64,000 nt of DNA from Pseudarthrobacter psychrotolerans (GCF_009911795.1 NZ_CP047898.1:930001-994000), one strand, 5' to 3'; counted from the stretch's first letter, positions 8,727 through 17,445 are shown. Numbers and translations are program-made. The notes: generated by a model not told the origin, from the letters alone.

Positions 8727-10013
8727 ATGACTGAAATCACTACTGAAAAGGCCCGCATCGGCGCGCCCTCGGCCCAGCCGTTTATTAACGGTTTCACGGA
8801 AGAGGGCGAAAGCCTGTCTCCGATCAACGCGAACGCTTCCAAGGCCCCGCTGGCCGGCGAAGCGGTCAAGCGCCACTCGCACGGCGGCGGCGTCGGTATC
8901 CCGGACAGCTCACGCGCCGGCCGGCTGACCTCGTACAACCTCGCGGACTTCAAGCCGCTCACCGGGCTTGAGGAAGACTGGCGCTTCACCCCGCTCAAGC
9001 GCCTGCGCGGCCTGCATAGCGAGGTCCTGGCGGGAGCGGCTCCGACCGTCACCGTCAGCGGCCCGGACCAGGTCACGGTTGAGACCGTGGCACGCGGCGA
9101 TAAGCGCATCGGTTCGGCCGGCATCCCGGAGGACCGCGTGTCCGCCAACGCCTGGGAGAACTTCAGCGAAGCCACCGTCCTCACCATCCCGGCCGAATTT
9201 GAAGCCGACACCGAGGTCACCGTCGTGATCGAAGGCGCCTCCACGGAGGCAGCTGCCCAGCACCTGGTGATCGTGGCGGAGAAGTTCTCCAAGGCCGTAG
9301 TGGTCCTGAACCACCAGGGCTCGGCTGTGGTGTCCGAAAACATCGAAATCGTTGTCGAAGACGGCGCCAACCTCACGGTGGTCTCGCTCCAGGAATGGAA
9401 CGACGACGCCGTCCACGCCTCCTCCCAGCAGGCAAAAATCGGCCGCGACGCCAAGTTCAAGCACGTCGTGGTCAGCCTCGGCGGGGACTTGGTGCGTGTT
9501 ACGCCGTCGGCGCGTTTTACCGCCCCCGGCGGCGAAGTGGAAATGTTCGGCCTGTACTTCGCCGACGCCGGCCAGCACCTGGAGCAGCGGCTCTTTGTTG
9601 ACCACGCGGTGGCGAACTGCACCTCCAACGTGCTCTACAAGGGCGCTTTGCAGGGCCGCAACGCCCACGCTGTGTGGGTAGGCGACGTCCTGATCCGCAA
9701 GGAAGCCGAAGGCACCGACAGCTACGAGGCCAACCGCAACCTGCTGCTCACGGACGGCGCCCGCGCCGACTCCGTGCCGAACCTCGAGATCGAAACCGGC
9801 CTGATCAAGGGAGCCGGCCACGCCAGCGCCACAGGCCGGCTGGACGACGAGCACCTGTTCTACCTCATGGCCCGCGGCATCCCCGAGGATGTTGCCCGCC
9901 GTCTGGTGGTCCGTGGCTTCCTGCACGAGATCATCCAGCAGATCAAGGTGCCGGCCCTCGAAGAGCGGCTCACCGAGGCTGTTGAGCGCGAACTCGCCGT
10001 GACGAACAACTAG
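8727..10013 (+). CDS. sufD: Fe-S cluster assembly protein SufD
   Basis: Paralogue of SufB and its partner in the SufBC2D complex. It starts two bases after the sufB stop. The 428-residue protein is divergent in its first half, as usual for SufD. It has the common beta-helix core and C-terminal signature: FVDHAVANCTSNVLYKG, then DSVPNLEIETGLIKGAGHAS and a FYLMARGIPEDVARRLVVRG stretch parallel to that of SufB. Conserved His in the GAGHAS segment fits the functional histidine of the family. Confidence 0.97.
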   Translation: MTEITTEKARIGAPSAQPFINGFTEEGESLSPINANASKAPLAGEAVKRHSHGGGVGIPDSSRAGRLTSYNLADFKPLTGLEEDWRFTPLKRLRGLHSEVLAGAAPTVTVSGPDQVTVETVARGDKRIGSAGIPEDRVSANAWENFSEATVLTIPAEFEADTEVTVVIEGASTEAAAQHLVIVAEKFSKAVVVLNHQGSAVVSENIEIVVEDGANLTVVSLQEWNDDAVHASSQQAKIGRDAKFKHVVVSLGGDLVRVTPSARFTAPGGEVEMFGLYFADAGQHLEQRLFVDHAVANCTSNVLYKGALQGRNAHAVWVGDVLIRKEAEGTDSYEANRNLLLTDGARADSVPNLEIETGLIKGAGHASATGRLDDEHLFYLMARGIPEDVARRLVVRGFLHEIIQQIKVPALEERLTEAVERELAVTNN

Positions 10014-10029
10014 ACGGCGCGGAAAACAC

Positions 10030-10389
10030 ATGACTGATCAGCCAAAGGGCGAATTTGTCTGCAAGACGGATGAAATCCAGCTCAAGCAGGCGCTCCGGAT
10101 CCTGATCGATGACTACCCCGTAGCCATCGTGAAGGACTCCATGGGAGACATCCACGCCATCGGGGACACGTGCTCGCACGCGGACATCTCACTGTCCGAG
10201 GGCGAAGTGGAAGGCTGCATGATCGAATGCTGGGGCCACGGCTCCCAGTTCGACCTGCGCAGCGGTGAGCCGCTCCAGCTGCCGGCCTACGATCCCGTCC
10301 CGGTGTTCGCCGTCGAGATTGTTGGCGACGAGGTCTACGTGGACTTCACGAACGTGCTCAACGGAGCGGAAGCCCCCAACTTCAGCTAG
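10030..10389 (+). CDS. Rieske-type [2Fe-2S] ferredoxin, non-haem iron family
   Basis: Small soluble 119-residue electron carrier. It has the Rieske ligand set C48-x-H50 (DTCSHADIS) and C67-x2-H70 (ECWGHGSQFD), with an LRSGEPLQLPAYDPVPVFAVEI tail typical of the NirD/bacterial ferredoxin-like subgroup. It is embedded between sufD and sufC, 16 nt after sufD, so it is very likely part of the Suf machinery, perhaps supplying electrons for cluster assembly; that role is inference. The gene after it is 113 nt away, leaving room for an internal promoter. Confidence 0.92.
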   Translation: MTDQPKGEFVCKTDEIQLKQALRILIDDYPVAIVKDSMGDIHAIGDTCSHADISLSEGEVEGCMIECWGHGSQFDLRSGEPLQLPAYDPVPVFAVEIVGDEVYVDFTNVLNGAEAPNFS

Positions 10390-10502
10390 CAGCATCAGCC
10401 GGACAGTTCAGCCGCCAGCAGCAACACCAAGCAACAGAACCAAACTTCCAGATACAGACCGCACCACCGCCGGAGGGCGCGGTGCAGAGGAGAACAAGAC
10501 CT

Positions 10503-11288
10503 ATGTCTACTCTTGAGATCAAGGACCTGCACGTCAGCATTGACACGGAGCAGGGCACCAAGGAGATCCTGAAGGGCGTCAGCCTGACCATCAAGACCGG
10601 TCAGACCCACGCCATCATGGGCCCCAACGGTTCAGGCAAGTCCACCCTGGCATCCACCATTGCCGGTCACCCGCGCTACAAGGTCACCAACGGAACCATC
10701 ACGCTCGACGGCGAAGATGTCCTCGCCATGAGCGTTGACCAGCGTGCCCGCGCCGGTGTCTTCCTGGCCATGCAGTACCCCGTGGAGGTCCCCGGTGTGA
10801 GCATGACCAACTTCCTGCGCACCGCCAAGACCGCTATCGACGGCGAAGCGCCCAAGCTGCGTACCTGGACCAAGGACGTCAAGGCGGCCATGGCCCAGCT
10901 GCGCATCGATGCAGACTTCGCCGAGCGCAACGTCAACGAAGGCTTCTCCGGCGGCGAGAAGAAGCGAGTTGAGATCCTCCAGCTGGAGCTTTTCAAGCCG
11001 AAGTTCGCCATCCTTGACGAGACCGACTCAGGGCTGGACGTTGACGCCCTGAAGGTTGTCTCCGAAGGCGTTAACCGCGCACACGAGGCGGGCAACATGG
11101 GCACCCTGCTCATCACGCACTACACCCGCATCCTGCGCTACATCAAGCCTGACTTCGTCCACGTATTCGTCGACGGCCAGGTTGTCGAAGAGGGCGGCCC
11201 GGAACTGGCCGACCGCCTCGAAGACGAAGGCTACGACCGTTACGCCACGGGCGCCGGCGCAGCCACCATCGCCGCTGCTCAGGCCTAG
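10503..11288 (+). CDS. sufC: Fe-S cluster assembly ATPase SufC
   Basis: ABC-type ATPase subunit of the SufBC2D scaffold. The sequence shows Walker A (GPNGSGKST), the SufC-type signature (FSGGEKKR), Walker B with D-loop (FAILDETDSGLD) and switch histidine (LLITHYTRIL). The 261 residues match the family. A strong ribosome site (AGAGGAGAA) lies upstream of ATG 10503, which decides the start against an earlier in-frame codon. An Ala/Gly-rich tail follows the ATPase core. Confidence 0.98.
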   Translation: MSTLEIKDLHVSIDTEQGTKEILKGVSLTIKTGQTHAIMGPNGSGKSTLASTIAGHPRYKVTNGTITLDGEDVLAMSVDQRARAGVFLAMQYPVEVPGVSMTNFLRTAKTAIDGEAPKLRTWTKDVKAAMAQLRIDADFAERNVNEGFSGGEKKRVEILQLELFKPKFAILDETDSGLDVDALKVVSEGVNRAHEAGNMGTLLITHYTRILRYIKPDFVHVFVDGQVVEEGGPELADRLEDEGYDRYATGAGAATIAAAQA

Positions 11289-11300
11289 TTAGGACTTGCC

Positions 11301-11633
11301 ATGACCGAAATCAATGTGGCCCGCACGGGCCTCGAGGATGTCGAAGAGGCACTCAAGGACGTCATCGACCCGGAACTCGGTGTGAACATCGTGGACCTCG
11401 GGCTGCTGTATGGCCTGAAGTACTCCGACGACGACGGCGCGCTGCTGATCGACATGACGCTCACCACGGCCGCCTGCCCGCTCACCGATGTCATCGAGGA
11501 GCAGGTCGGCAAGTCCCTGGACGGTGTCGTCGATGACTGGCGCCTGAACTGGGTGTGGATGCCGCCTTGGGGTCCGGAGCGGATCACCGATGACGGCAAG
11601 GATCAGATGCGGGCCCTCGGCTTCAACATCTAA
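11301..11633 (+). CDS. sufT: SufT-like metal-sulfur cluster assembly factor (MIP18/DUF59 family)
   Basis: Auxiliary Fe-S maturation factor of 110 residues, last gene of the suf operon. The DUF59 core is clear: DPELGVNIVDLGLLY near residue 25 and the motif TLTTAACPLTD with its conserved cysteine. The C-terminal WMPPWGPERIT is typical of actinobacterial SufT. In M. tuberculosis the equivalent gene (Rv1466) follows sufS and sufU, which are absent here. Confidence 0.93.
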   Translation: MTEINVARTGLEDVEEALKDVIDPELGVNIVDLGLLYGLKYSDDDGALLIDMTLTTAACPLTDVIEEQVGKSLDGVVDDWRLNWVWMPPWGPERITDDGKDQMRALGFNI

Positions 11634-11657
11634 TCCCCACCGCCTCCCTTATTAGCA

Positions 11658-11704
11658 CGACGACGGCCGGTTACCTTCCCAACGGAGGTAACCGGCCGTC
11701 GTCG
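11658..11704 (+). terminator. Strong terminator of the suf operon
   Basis: A perfect 18-bp stem (CGACGACGGCCGGTTACC at 11658-11675 with 11687-11704) and an 11-nt loop, 25 nt after the sufT stop. The T-tract is short, as usual in actinobacteria; it may serve both strands. Confidence 0.8.
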
Positions 11705-11766
11705 TTCCCCACCGGCCCCCTAGCCTCGCGAGCTCGGGCAGGGAACCCTGCCGGTGTGGGCCCACT

Positions 11767-12648
11767 TTACAGGCTAGGCGCCGAGAAGGTGTCGCACTGG
11801 TTGATGTCGCCGGTGGTGTATCCGGTCTGGAACCATTTCTGCCGCTGTTCGCTGGAGCCGTGCGTCCAGGCCTCGGGCGAGACGCGGCCGGTGGCGGCTT
11901 CCTGGATCCGGTCGTCGCCCACGGCCGAAGCTGCGGACAGGGCGTCGTTCAGGTCCTGCTGGGTGATCGGTTCGAGGAACGGCTGGCCGTCAGGTCCAGG
12001 CTGGGTTGAGGCGTGCTTCACCCAGAGGCCGGCATAGCAGTCGGCCTGCAGTTCCGTTCTGACGGCGCCGGACTCCGGCCCCTGCGGATCCTGCTGTGCA
12101 CGGTCGAGGTATCCCAGCACATTCTGGATGTGATGGCCGAATTCGTGAGCCACCACGTACTCCTGCGCCAATGGACCTCCCGAGGATCCGAAGCGGTCCA
12201 CGAGTTCCTGGAAGAAACCGGGATCGAAATAGGCCGTGCTGTCATTGGGGCAGTAGAACGGACCCACCGCGCTGGAAGCCGTCCCGCAACCAGTGCTGAC
12301 GGCTTCCGCGAAGATCACTGTCTCCGGCTGGGGGTACTTGACGTTGTAGTCCTGGAGATAGGCCGGCCAGAACGCGTTCAGGCTGTTCACCGTGCCGGTG
12401 ATCCGGCAGTCCAGCCGCGCGTCGGCGTCGGCCCCCGTGGTGCAGGCCGGCGACGTGCCCTGGTTCTGTTCAGCCGTGCCCGCGCCGCCGGTCAGGCCTT
12501 CGAGCAAGGCAGGGTTGACGCCAAGGAGGACTGCAATGAGCAGGATGATCCCGCCCCCGATCCCGCCGCCGACCTTGGCGCCGCGGCCCATACCCCGCCG
12601 GTCCTGGACCTGGGAAGGGTCCAGTTGGACGTTGTCATTGAAGCTCAT
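11767..12648 (-). CDS. Neutral zinc metallopeptidase, YpfJ family, membrane-anchored
   Basis: Predicted secreted or membrane-tethered metalloprotease, 293 residues. After a polar N-terminus (MSFNDNVQLD) comes one Gly-rich transmembrane helix (about residues 28-48), then the extracellular domain with FYCPNDSTAYFDP, the zinc motif HEFGHH and a downstream ELQADCYAG that supplies the third ligand. Two Cys pairs could form disulfides outside the membrane. ATG 12648 is chosen because the longer upstream reading frame would run into the divergent ligase gene. Substrate unknown. Confidence 0.88.
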   Translation of the reverse strand: MSFNDNVQLDPSQVQDRRGMGRGAKVGGGIGGGIILLIAVLLGVNPALLEGLTGGAGTAEQNQGTSPACTTGADADARLDCRITGTVNSLNAFWPAYLQDYNVKYPQPETVIFAEAVSTGCGTASSAVGPFYCPNDSTAYFDPGFFQELVDRFGSSGGPLAQEYVVAHEFGHHIQNVLGYLDRAQQDPQGPESGAVRTELQADCYAGLWVKHASTQPGPDGQPFLEPITQQDLNDALSAASAVGDDRIQEAATGRVSPEAWTHGSSEQRQKWFQTGYTTGDINQCDTFSAPSL

Positions 12649-12709
12649 GAAGTCACAATAGCCCTTACCGGCACCATCGCAGCGGAGTCGGGCAGGTAAA
12701 GTTGAGAGG

Positions 12710-14116
12710 ATGCCTTTTCTCGACAAAATCCAGCGCTGGGCCGAAGAACGCCCCCATGACACCGCCGTCGTGGTGGCGGGCCGGCGGCTGCGCTGGGCGG
12801 AGCTCAAGGACGCCGCCGCGGCCGCTCTTCCAGAGACAGCAGCCGTCACAGTCCTTGCGGAGGCCAACTCCGTTGACTTCGCCGTGAGGTTCGCCGCAGC
12901 CGTTGCCGGCGGGCGGCAATGTGCCGTACTGGATCCGACCTGGCCGACGTCCCTGCACGAGGAGATCGTTCAACGGCTGGCGGAATCAGCCAAACCGGGC
13001 ACAGTTTCGGCAGCGGATGCCTTGGCGGACGGGCCGCCGGACTCGACGTTCCTGATCGGACTCACGTCCGGCACCACCACCGTGCCCAAGGCATTTACCC
13101 GGTCAAGGCAGTCCTGGCGGCAGTCCTTCGACGCGTCCATCGAGTTCTTCGGCCTCGCCCAGGACGATGTCACGCTCGCGCCCGGGCCCCTGGCCGCCAG
13201 CCTTAATCTCTACGCCCTCGCCGAGTGCCTCTACGCAGGCTCGGAATTCCAGACGCTGGAGAGGTTCGACGTCGGTGGTGTCCACGCCGCCATCACGCAC
13301 GACGGCGTGACCCGGCTGATCCTCGTGCCCACCATGCTGCGGCTGCTGAGTGAGCGCGGCCTGACCGGCTGCGTCGATGCGGCCGGCATCCGGACCATCA
13401 TCTGCGCCGGCTCAAAGCTGGACGCACGCACCCTTGAAGCAGCACGGCGCTGGGCGCCGAACGCCACGATCTACGAGTACTACGGCGCCTCCGAACTGAG
13501 CTTTGTATCCGGTGCCGGGTTGGCGGCGGGGGAGCTGCTGGACGCCGGAGGAACAGGAATCGGACACCCGTTCCCGGGCGTGGACGTCAGGATCCTCGAC
13601 GACGACGGTTCCGAACTTCAGGACGGCGAAGCCGGCAATATCTGCGTCCGCAGTGGCATGGTCAGCAACGGCTACCTGTGGGGTGACGACGGCCAGGCGC
13701 TGCGATCCTTCAACGGCTGGTTCACGGTGGGGGACCAGGGCTACCTCGTCGCCGGCGAACTGCACATCCTGGGCCGGCGCGCCGACATGATCCTGACCTC
13801 GGGAAAGAACGTCTATCCACACGAAGTGGAACTTGCCCTGGCGGCCGTGCCGGGCGTGGCTGCTGCGGTGGCCGCCGGAATACCCGATGACCTCCGCGGC
13901 CAACGGGTGGTTGCCGGCGTGATTCCGTCCCACGGCGGGGTCACGGCCATGCAGCTCAAGGCAGGACTCGAAAACATCCTGCCGCGGGACAAGCGGCCCC
14001 ACCAGTATTTCGCGCTTTCCGAACTTCCCACCACGGACCGTGGCAAGGTCAGCCGGCGCATCCTGCTGGACTGGATCGGCTCCCACGACCCCAGGGCGCG
14101 GCACCTTGACCGCTGA
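12710..14116 (+). CDS. Acyl-CoA ligase of the AMP-forming (ANL) superfamily, YhfT-like
   Basis: Activates a carboxylic acid to its CoA thioester through an acyl-adenylate. The 468-residue protein has the P-loop LTSGTTTVPK, an EYYGASELSF motif (A5), GDQGYL (A7) and LGRRADMILTSGKNVYPHEV hinge (A8), and the C-terminal catalytic lysine in DRGKVSRRIL. It is shorter than FadD enzymes and closer in size to MenE and Bacillus YhfT. The gene overlaps the following thiolase, and the pair converges on the BioNMY operon. A role linked to biotin or pimelate-type acids is inference from this context; the substrate cannot be read from the sequence. Confidence 0.85.
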   Translation: MPFLDKIQRWAEERPHDTAVVVAGRRLRWAELKDAAAAALPETAAVTVLAEANSVDFAVRFAAAVAGGRQCAVLDPTWPTSLHEEIVQRLAESAKPGTVSAADALADGPPDSTFLIGLTSGTTTVPKAFTRSRQSWRQSFDASIEFFGLAQDDVTLAPGPLAASLNLYALAECLYAGSEFQTLERFDVGGVHAAITHDGVTRLILVPTMLRLLSERGLTGCVDAAGIRTIICAGSKLDARTLEAARRWAPNATIYEYYGASELSFVSGAGLAAGELLDAGGTGIGHPFPGVDVRILDDDGSELQDGEAGNICVRSGMVSNGYLWGDDGQALRSFNGWFTVGDQGYLVAGELHILGRRADMILTSGKNVYPHEVELALAAVPGVAAAVAAGIPDDLRGQRVVAGVIPSHGGVTAMQLKAGLENILPRDKRPHQYFALSELPTTDRGKVSRRILLDWIGSHDPRARHLDR

Positions 14117-15305
14117 TCTGTTGCCCGCCGACCGGCAGCCCGTGATCATCGCGGCGCGGCGTACCGCGATCCGGCGCGCCAACGGTGCGCTGAAGGAACT
14201 GCGTGCTCACCAGCTTCTGGCGCCGGTCCTGGTCAACCTCCTGGCAGACACCCAGGTGCCGGCCGAAGCGGTCACGGATGTGGTGATCGGCAACGCCGTG
14301 GGCGGCGGCGGCAACGTGGCCCGCCTGGCCCTTCTTGAGGCAGGGCTGCCGGTCAGCGTGCCGGGACTGACCGTTGACCGCCAGTGCGGGTCAGGCCTCG
14401 ACGCGATTGTCCTGGCCGCCCGGTTGGTGGCCGCAGGCGGAACCCCCGTGTATCTCGCCGGGGGAGTGGAGAGCATCAGCACGGCTCCGCTGCGGGCGTA
14501 CCGGGACAACGACGGCGAGCCCGCCTTTTTTGCCCGTGCCCAGTTTGTGCCGCGCAGTTTCGGCGACCCGGATATGGGCGTGGCGGCCGAGAACGTTGCT
14601 GCCCGGCTCGAGGTCAGCCGGGAACGGCAGGATGCCTCGGCGCTGCGCAGCCACCAGCGGGCGCTGGCCGCCGCTAGGGCAGGCTGTTTCGCCGCCGAAA
14701 TCACTACGCTGGAAACGCCTGCCGGACCCATCAGTGCCGACGACGGCCCCCGAGCTGGCCTGACTGCCGCCGTCCTGAAGCGGTTCCCGCCCGCTTTTGT
14801 GCCAGGGGGGACTGTCACCGCCGGGAACTCATGCTTCGACGCGGACGCCGCGTCCGCCGTCGTCATCACTTCCTTGCAGCGGGCCCGGGAACTGGGAGCC
14901 AAAGACGGGCTCCTGGTGCTGGGCTCGGACACTGCCGGCGTAGACCCCGACGTGCTGGGGATCGGCGCAGCGATTGCCGGGCAGCGGCTCCTGCTGGCGA
15001 GGGGACTGTCCGCGGACAGTGTTGACCTGGTGGAGTTCAACGAAGCCTTCGCGTCCCAGACCCTGGCCTGCCTGGACCAGCTGGGCATTGATCCGGAGCG
15101 GGCCAACCTTGACGGCGGGGCGCTGGCATTGGGCCACGCCTACGGGGCGTCCGGGGCGGTACTCGTGACCCGGCTTCTCGCGCAGGCCCGGCGTGCCGGG
15201 AACCATGGATCCCTGGCGCTGGCCCTGATCAGTATTGCCGGCGGCATGGGAACGGCGGCGCTGCTGCGCTACGAGTTGCTGGCCGGCGGGCAACAGGTCC
15301 CCTAA
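14106..15305 (+). CDS. Thiolase-family acyltransferase lacking the second active-site cysteine
   Basis: Thiolase fold, about 399 residues. The nucleophile Cys is present in VDRQCGSGLDAI, the NEAF motif is present (VEFNEAFASQ), and the catalytic His lies in GHAYGASGA. The C-terminal motif, normally CxGGG-like, reads ISIAGGMG, so the acid/base cysteine is replaced by Ser. Together with Ala-Tyr in place of Pro-x after the His, this suggests altered chemistry. The start is uncertain: TTG 14106 overlaps the ligase stop and GTG 14142 is the alternative. It probably acts on the product of the ligase. Confidence 0.85.
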   Translation: MTADLLPADRQPVIIAARRTAIRRANGALKELRAHQLLAPVLVNLLADTQVPAEAVTDVVIGNAVGGGGNVARLALLEAGLPVSVPGLTVDRQCGSGLDAIVLAARLVAAGGTPVYLAGGVESISTAPLRAYRDNDGEPAFFARAQFVPRSFGDPDMGVAAENVAARLEVSRERQDASALRSHQRALAAARAGCFAAEITTLETPAGPISADDGPRAGLTAAVLKRFPPAFVPGGTVTAGNSCFDADAASAVVITSLQRARELGAKDGLLVLGSDTAGVDPDVLGIGAAIAGQRLLLARGLSADSVDLVEFNEAFASQTLACLDQLGIDPERANLDGGALALGHAYGASGAVLVTRLLAQARRAGNHGSLALALISIAGGMGTAALLRYELLAGGQQVP

Positions 15306-15331
15306 GCCGCACGGGAAGGCCCAACGGCCGT

Positions 15332-15955
15332 TCAGTCTTCTGCATCGCCCAGCCCGCGGGCAGCCAGCGCTTCGCCGGTCTGGCGGGCGAAGGCCACGGT
15401 GGTGATGAAGACGGGCAGGACGAGGGCACGCGGGTTGCGCTCAAGCCCGCGGGCCCGCGCGGAATCCCTGACGTCTGCAAAGGCGCCGGCGATGTAGGGG
15501 ATGCTGCGGAGCATGATGGCGATGGTCAGCGCAAAACGCTCGGGGTCCGCGCCGAAGCGGCGGAACGGCGTGGCCAGCGATACAACGCCGTCCAGGATCC
15601 GCTGCATGGGCGTGGTAACCGTCAGCAGGGACGCCGCCACCACGCAGACCATGATGTTAAGGACAATCCGGGCAGCTGTGGGTCCGCCCAGCTGCCACCA
15701 CTGGAACAGGCCGATGACCACCAGCACCAGGGCAACTGGACGGACAGCACTGAGCAGCCGGCGGGCTCCGGCGCCGCTCAGGAGAAACAGGACGCCGAGC
15801 GCGGCCAGCACCGCGGCGGAGACCAGCCAGTCGACCACCATGAAAGACACCAGGCCGCAGCCCACCACCAGCAGGAACTTCACGGCCAGCGGCGTCCGGT
15901 GGATGATCGAATTCCCCGGGACGTAGTTGGCCAGCAGGAAGCCGTGCCCTCTCAT
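15332..15955 (-). CDS. bioN: Biotin ECF transporter, transmembrane coupling protein (EcfT/BioN)
   Basis: Energy-coupling transmembrane subunit for biotin uptake, 207 residues. Hydrophobic segments fill the first half. The coupling helices carry the two Ala-Arg-Gly signatures (ARARGLERN and AARGLGD) that contact the ATPase. Its ATG overlaps the bioM stop by four bases. Third gene of bioY-bioM-bioN on the minus strand; it ends 27 nt from the convergent thiolase. Confidence 0.9.
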   Translation of the reverse strand: MRGHGFLLANYVPGNSIIHRTPLAVKFLLVVGCGLVSFMVVDWLVSAAVLAALGVLFLLSGAGARRLLSAVRPVALVLVVIGLFQWWQLGGPTAARIVLNIMVCVVAASLLTVTTPMQRILDGVVSLATPFRRFGADPERFALTIAIMLRSIPYIAGAFADVRDSARARGLERNPRALVLPVFITTVAFARQTGEALAARGLGDAED

Positions 15956-16668
15956 GGCGCAGCCAGGCCGTTGGTGACCAGCGCCCGGTACGCGTCGACG
16001 GCCGCGGCAGGGCCGCCGTCGAACATTATGCGCCCCGCCTCCACCACCAGCACGCGGTCCATCTCCAGGGCGAGGTCGAGGTCGTGTGTGGACATCACGA
16101 TCTGCTGGTCGAGACCGGACAGGGTGCGGCGCAGGAGTTCCCGGTTCCGGAGGTCCAGGAGCGTGGACGGCTCATCCAGCACCAGGACAGCGGGGTTCAC
16201 GGCCAGTACCGCAGCGAGGGCCATCAACTGGCGTTCACCGCCGGACAGTTCGTAGATGCTCTGGTCCGCGAGCGGCAGCAGGCCGAGGCGCTCCAGGGCC
16301 GCTTCCGCCAGCCTGTGCCGCTCCGCACCGTTGCGGACCGGGCGGCGCAGCGAAAGCTCCACGTCCTCGCGGCCTGTCGGCATCACCAGCTGCGACAAGG
16401 GATCCGTGAAGACGAACCCCACCTGCCGCCGGACTGCCCGCACCGCCCGGACAGTATCCGCGCCGTCCACGGACACGCTGCCGGAACTTGGCTGGACCAG
16501 GCCGTTAATCAGCCGCAGCAGCGTGGACTTGCCGGACCCGTTGGCCCCGATCACGCCAACGCGCTGTTCGGTCAGCTCAAGCGTGACGTCCTGGAGCAGG
16601 GTCTTCGGTTCCGGGCTGGTGTCAACGGCAACGGCCACAATGGCCTGCCGGAAAGAAATGGTTGCCAT
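15952..16668 (-). CDS. bioM: Biotin ECF transporter, ATP-binding protein (BioM)
   Basis: ATPase of the biotin energy-coupling factor transporter, 238 residues. Walker A is GANGSGKSTL, the Q-loop region reads VGFVFTDPLSQL, the signature is LSGGERQLMALAAV, Walker B VLVLDEPSTLLD, and the switch His is in STHDLDL. Only one ATPase gene is present, so it should act as a homodimer, as known for BioM. It starts 7 nt after the bioY stop. Confidence 0.92.
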   Translation of the reverse strand: MATISFRQAIVAVAVDTSPEPKTLLQDVTLELTEQRVGVIGANGSGKSTLLRLINGLVQPSSGSVSVDGADTVRAVRAVRRQVGFVFTDPLSQLVMPTGREDVELSLRRPVRNGAERHRLAEAALERLGLLPLADQSIYELSGGERQLMALAAVLAVNPAVLVLDEPSTLLDLRNRELLRRTLSGLDQQIVMSTHDLDLALEMDRVLVVEAGRIMFDGGPAAAVDAYRALVTNGLAAP

Positions 16669-16675
16669 GGCGGGG

Positions 16676-17305
16676 CTAGTTGTTGATCCGCTTCACCCGG
16701 CGGACCAGGACGTCGGGAAATGCCCGGTGCAGTGCCACGGCGATGACCGCGGCGAGGATGTTCTTAATCACGTCACCGGGGTAGAAGACCAGGTCTGCAA
16801 GGAAGGCTTCCCCCAGTGTGGCTTTGGTGTTCAGGGCAATCCCGGCAACTCCGAGCAGGTGCACGACGGCGATGCTGGTGACCATCGACGAGGCGAAGAA
16901 CCAAAGCTCCCGGGCACGTGTTGTCCGCCGGATCACCACGGTGGCCAGCCAGCCTACAACAGCTGCTGCGATGGGGAAAGCAATGATGTAACCGGCCGAC
17001 GGTCCGGCCAGGATGCCCAGGCCGCTGCGGCCCTGGCTGAAGATGGGGAGGCCGGCCAGGCCCAGGAGGGTGTACAGTCCGACGGCGGCGAAACCCCGGC
17101 CGGGGCCCAGCATCAGTCCGGTGAGCATCACCGCAAGGGTCTGGAAAGTGATGGGGATGCCGAACACGTTTGCCGCGATGCCAGGCACCAGGGCGGAGCC
17201 GGCAACCAGCGCGGCGAAGACGGCGATCAGGCCCAGGTCGGTGGCGTTCCACCGGCTCCGGAGGCGGGAAGCGGTGCCGGAGACGGCGCTGTCAGTCTGG
17301 CTCAT
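16676..17305 (-). CDS. bioY: Biotin-binding S-component BioY
   Basis: Substrate-capture membrane protein of the biotin transporter, 209 residues with about six hydrophobic segments. The sequence shows the BioY hallmarks: PITFQTLAVMLTGLMLGPGRG, the GLPIFSQGRSGLGILAGPSAGY segment and a late DLVFYPGDVIKNILAA. First gene of the bioYMN operon. No biotin biosynthesis gene lies in the window, so the cell may depend on uptake or encode synthesis elsewhere. Confidence 0.95.
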   Translation of the reverse strand: MSQTDSAVSGTASRLRSRWNATDLGLIAVFAALVAGSALVPGIAANVFGIPITFQTLAVMLTGLMLGPGRGFAAVGLYTLLGLAGLPIFSQGRSGLGILAGPSAGYIIAFPIAAAVVGWLATVVIRRTTRARELWFFASSMVTSIAVVHLLGVAGIALNTKATLGEAFLADLVFYPGDVIKNILAAVIAVALHRAFPDVLVRRVKRINN

Positions 17306-17432
17306 GGGGTGTTCCTGTCGTGGTTGTACAAGCGAAGCATGGGGATGATCATGACGTTACCGGCCGCCGTCGGGCGCCATTTTGTAGGGGACCTACTAAG
17401 CGGGATGCCCGGGATTGACGTCACGGTACAAA

Positions 17433-17445
17433 CGTTGAGTCAACG
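17433..17445. promoter_or_regulatory. Candidate operator upstream of bioY and the ABC-F gene
   Basis: CGTTGA-G-TCAACG is a perfect 13-bp palindrome in the 283-bp intergenic region between divergent bioY and the ABC-F gene. It lies about 130 nt from each start. It could bind a biotin regulator, but it does not match any consensus I can recall with certainty. Confidence 0.3.
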
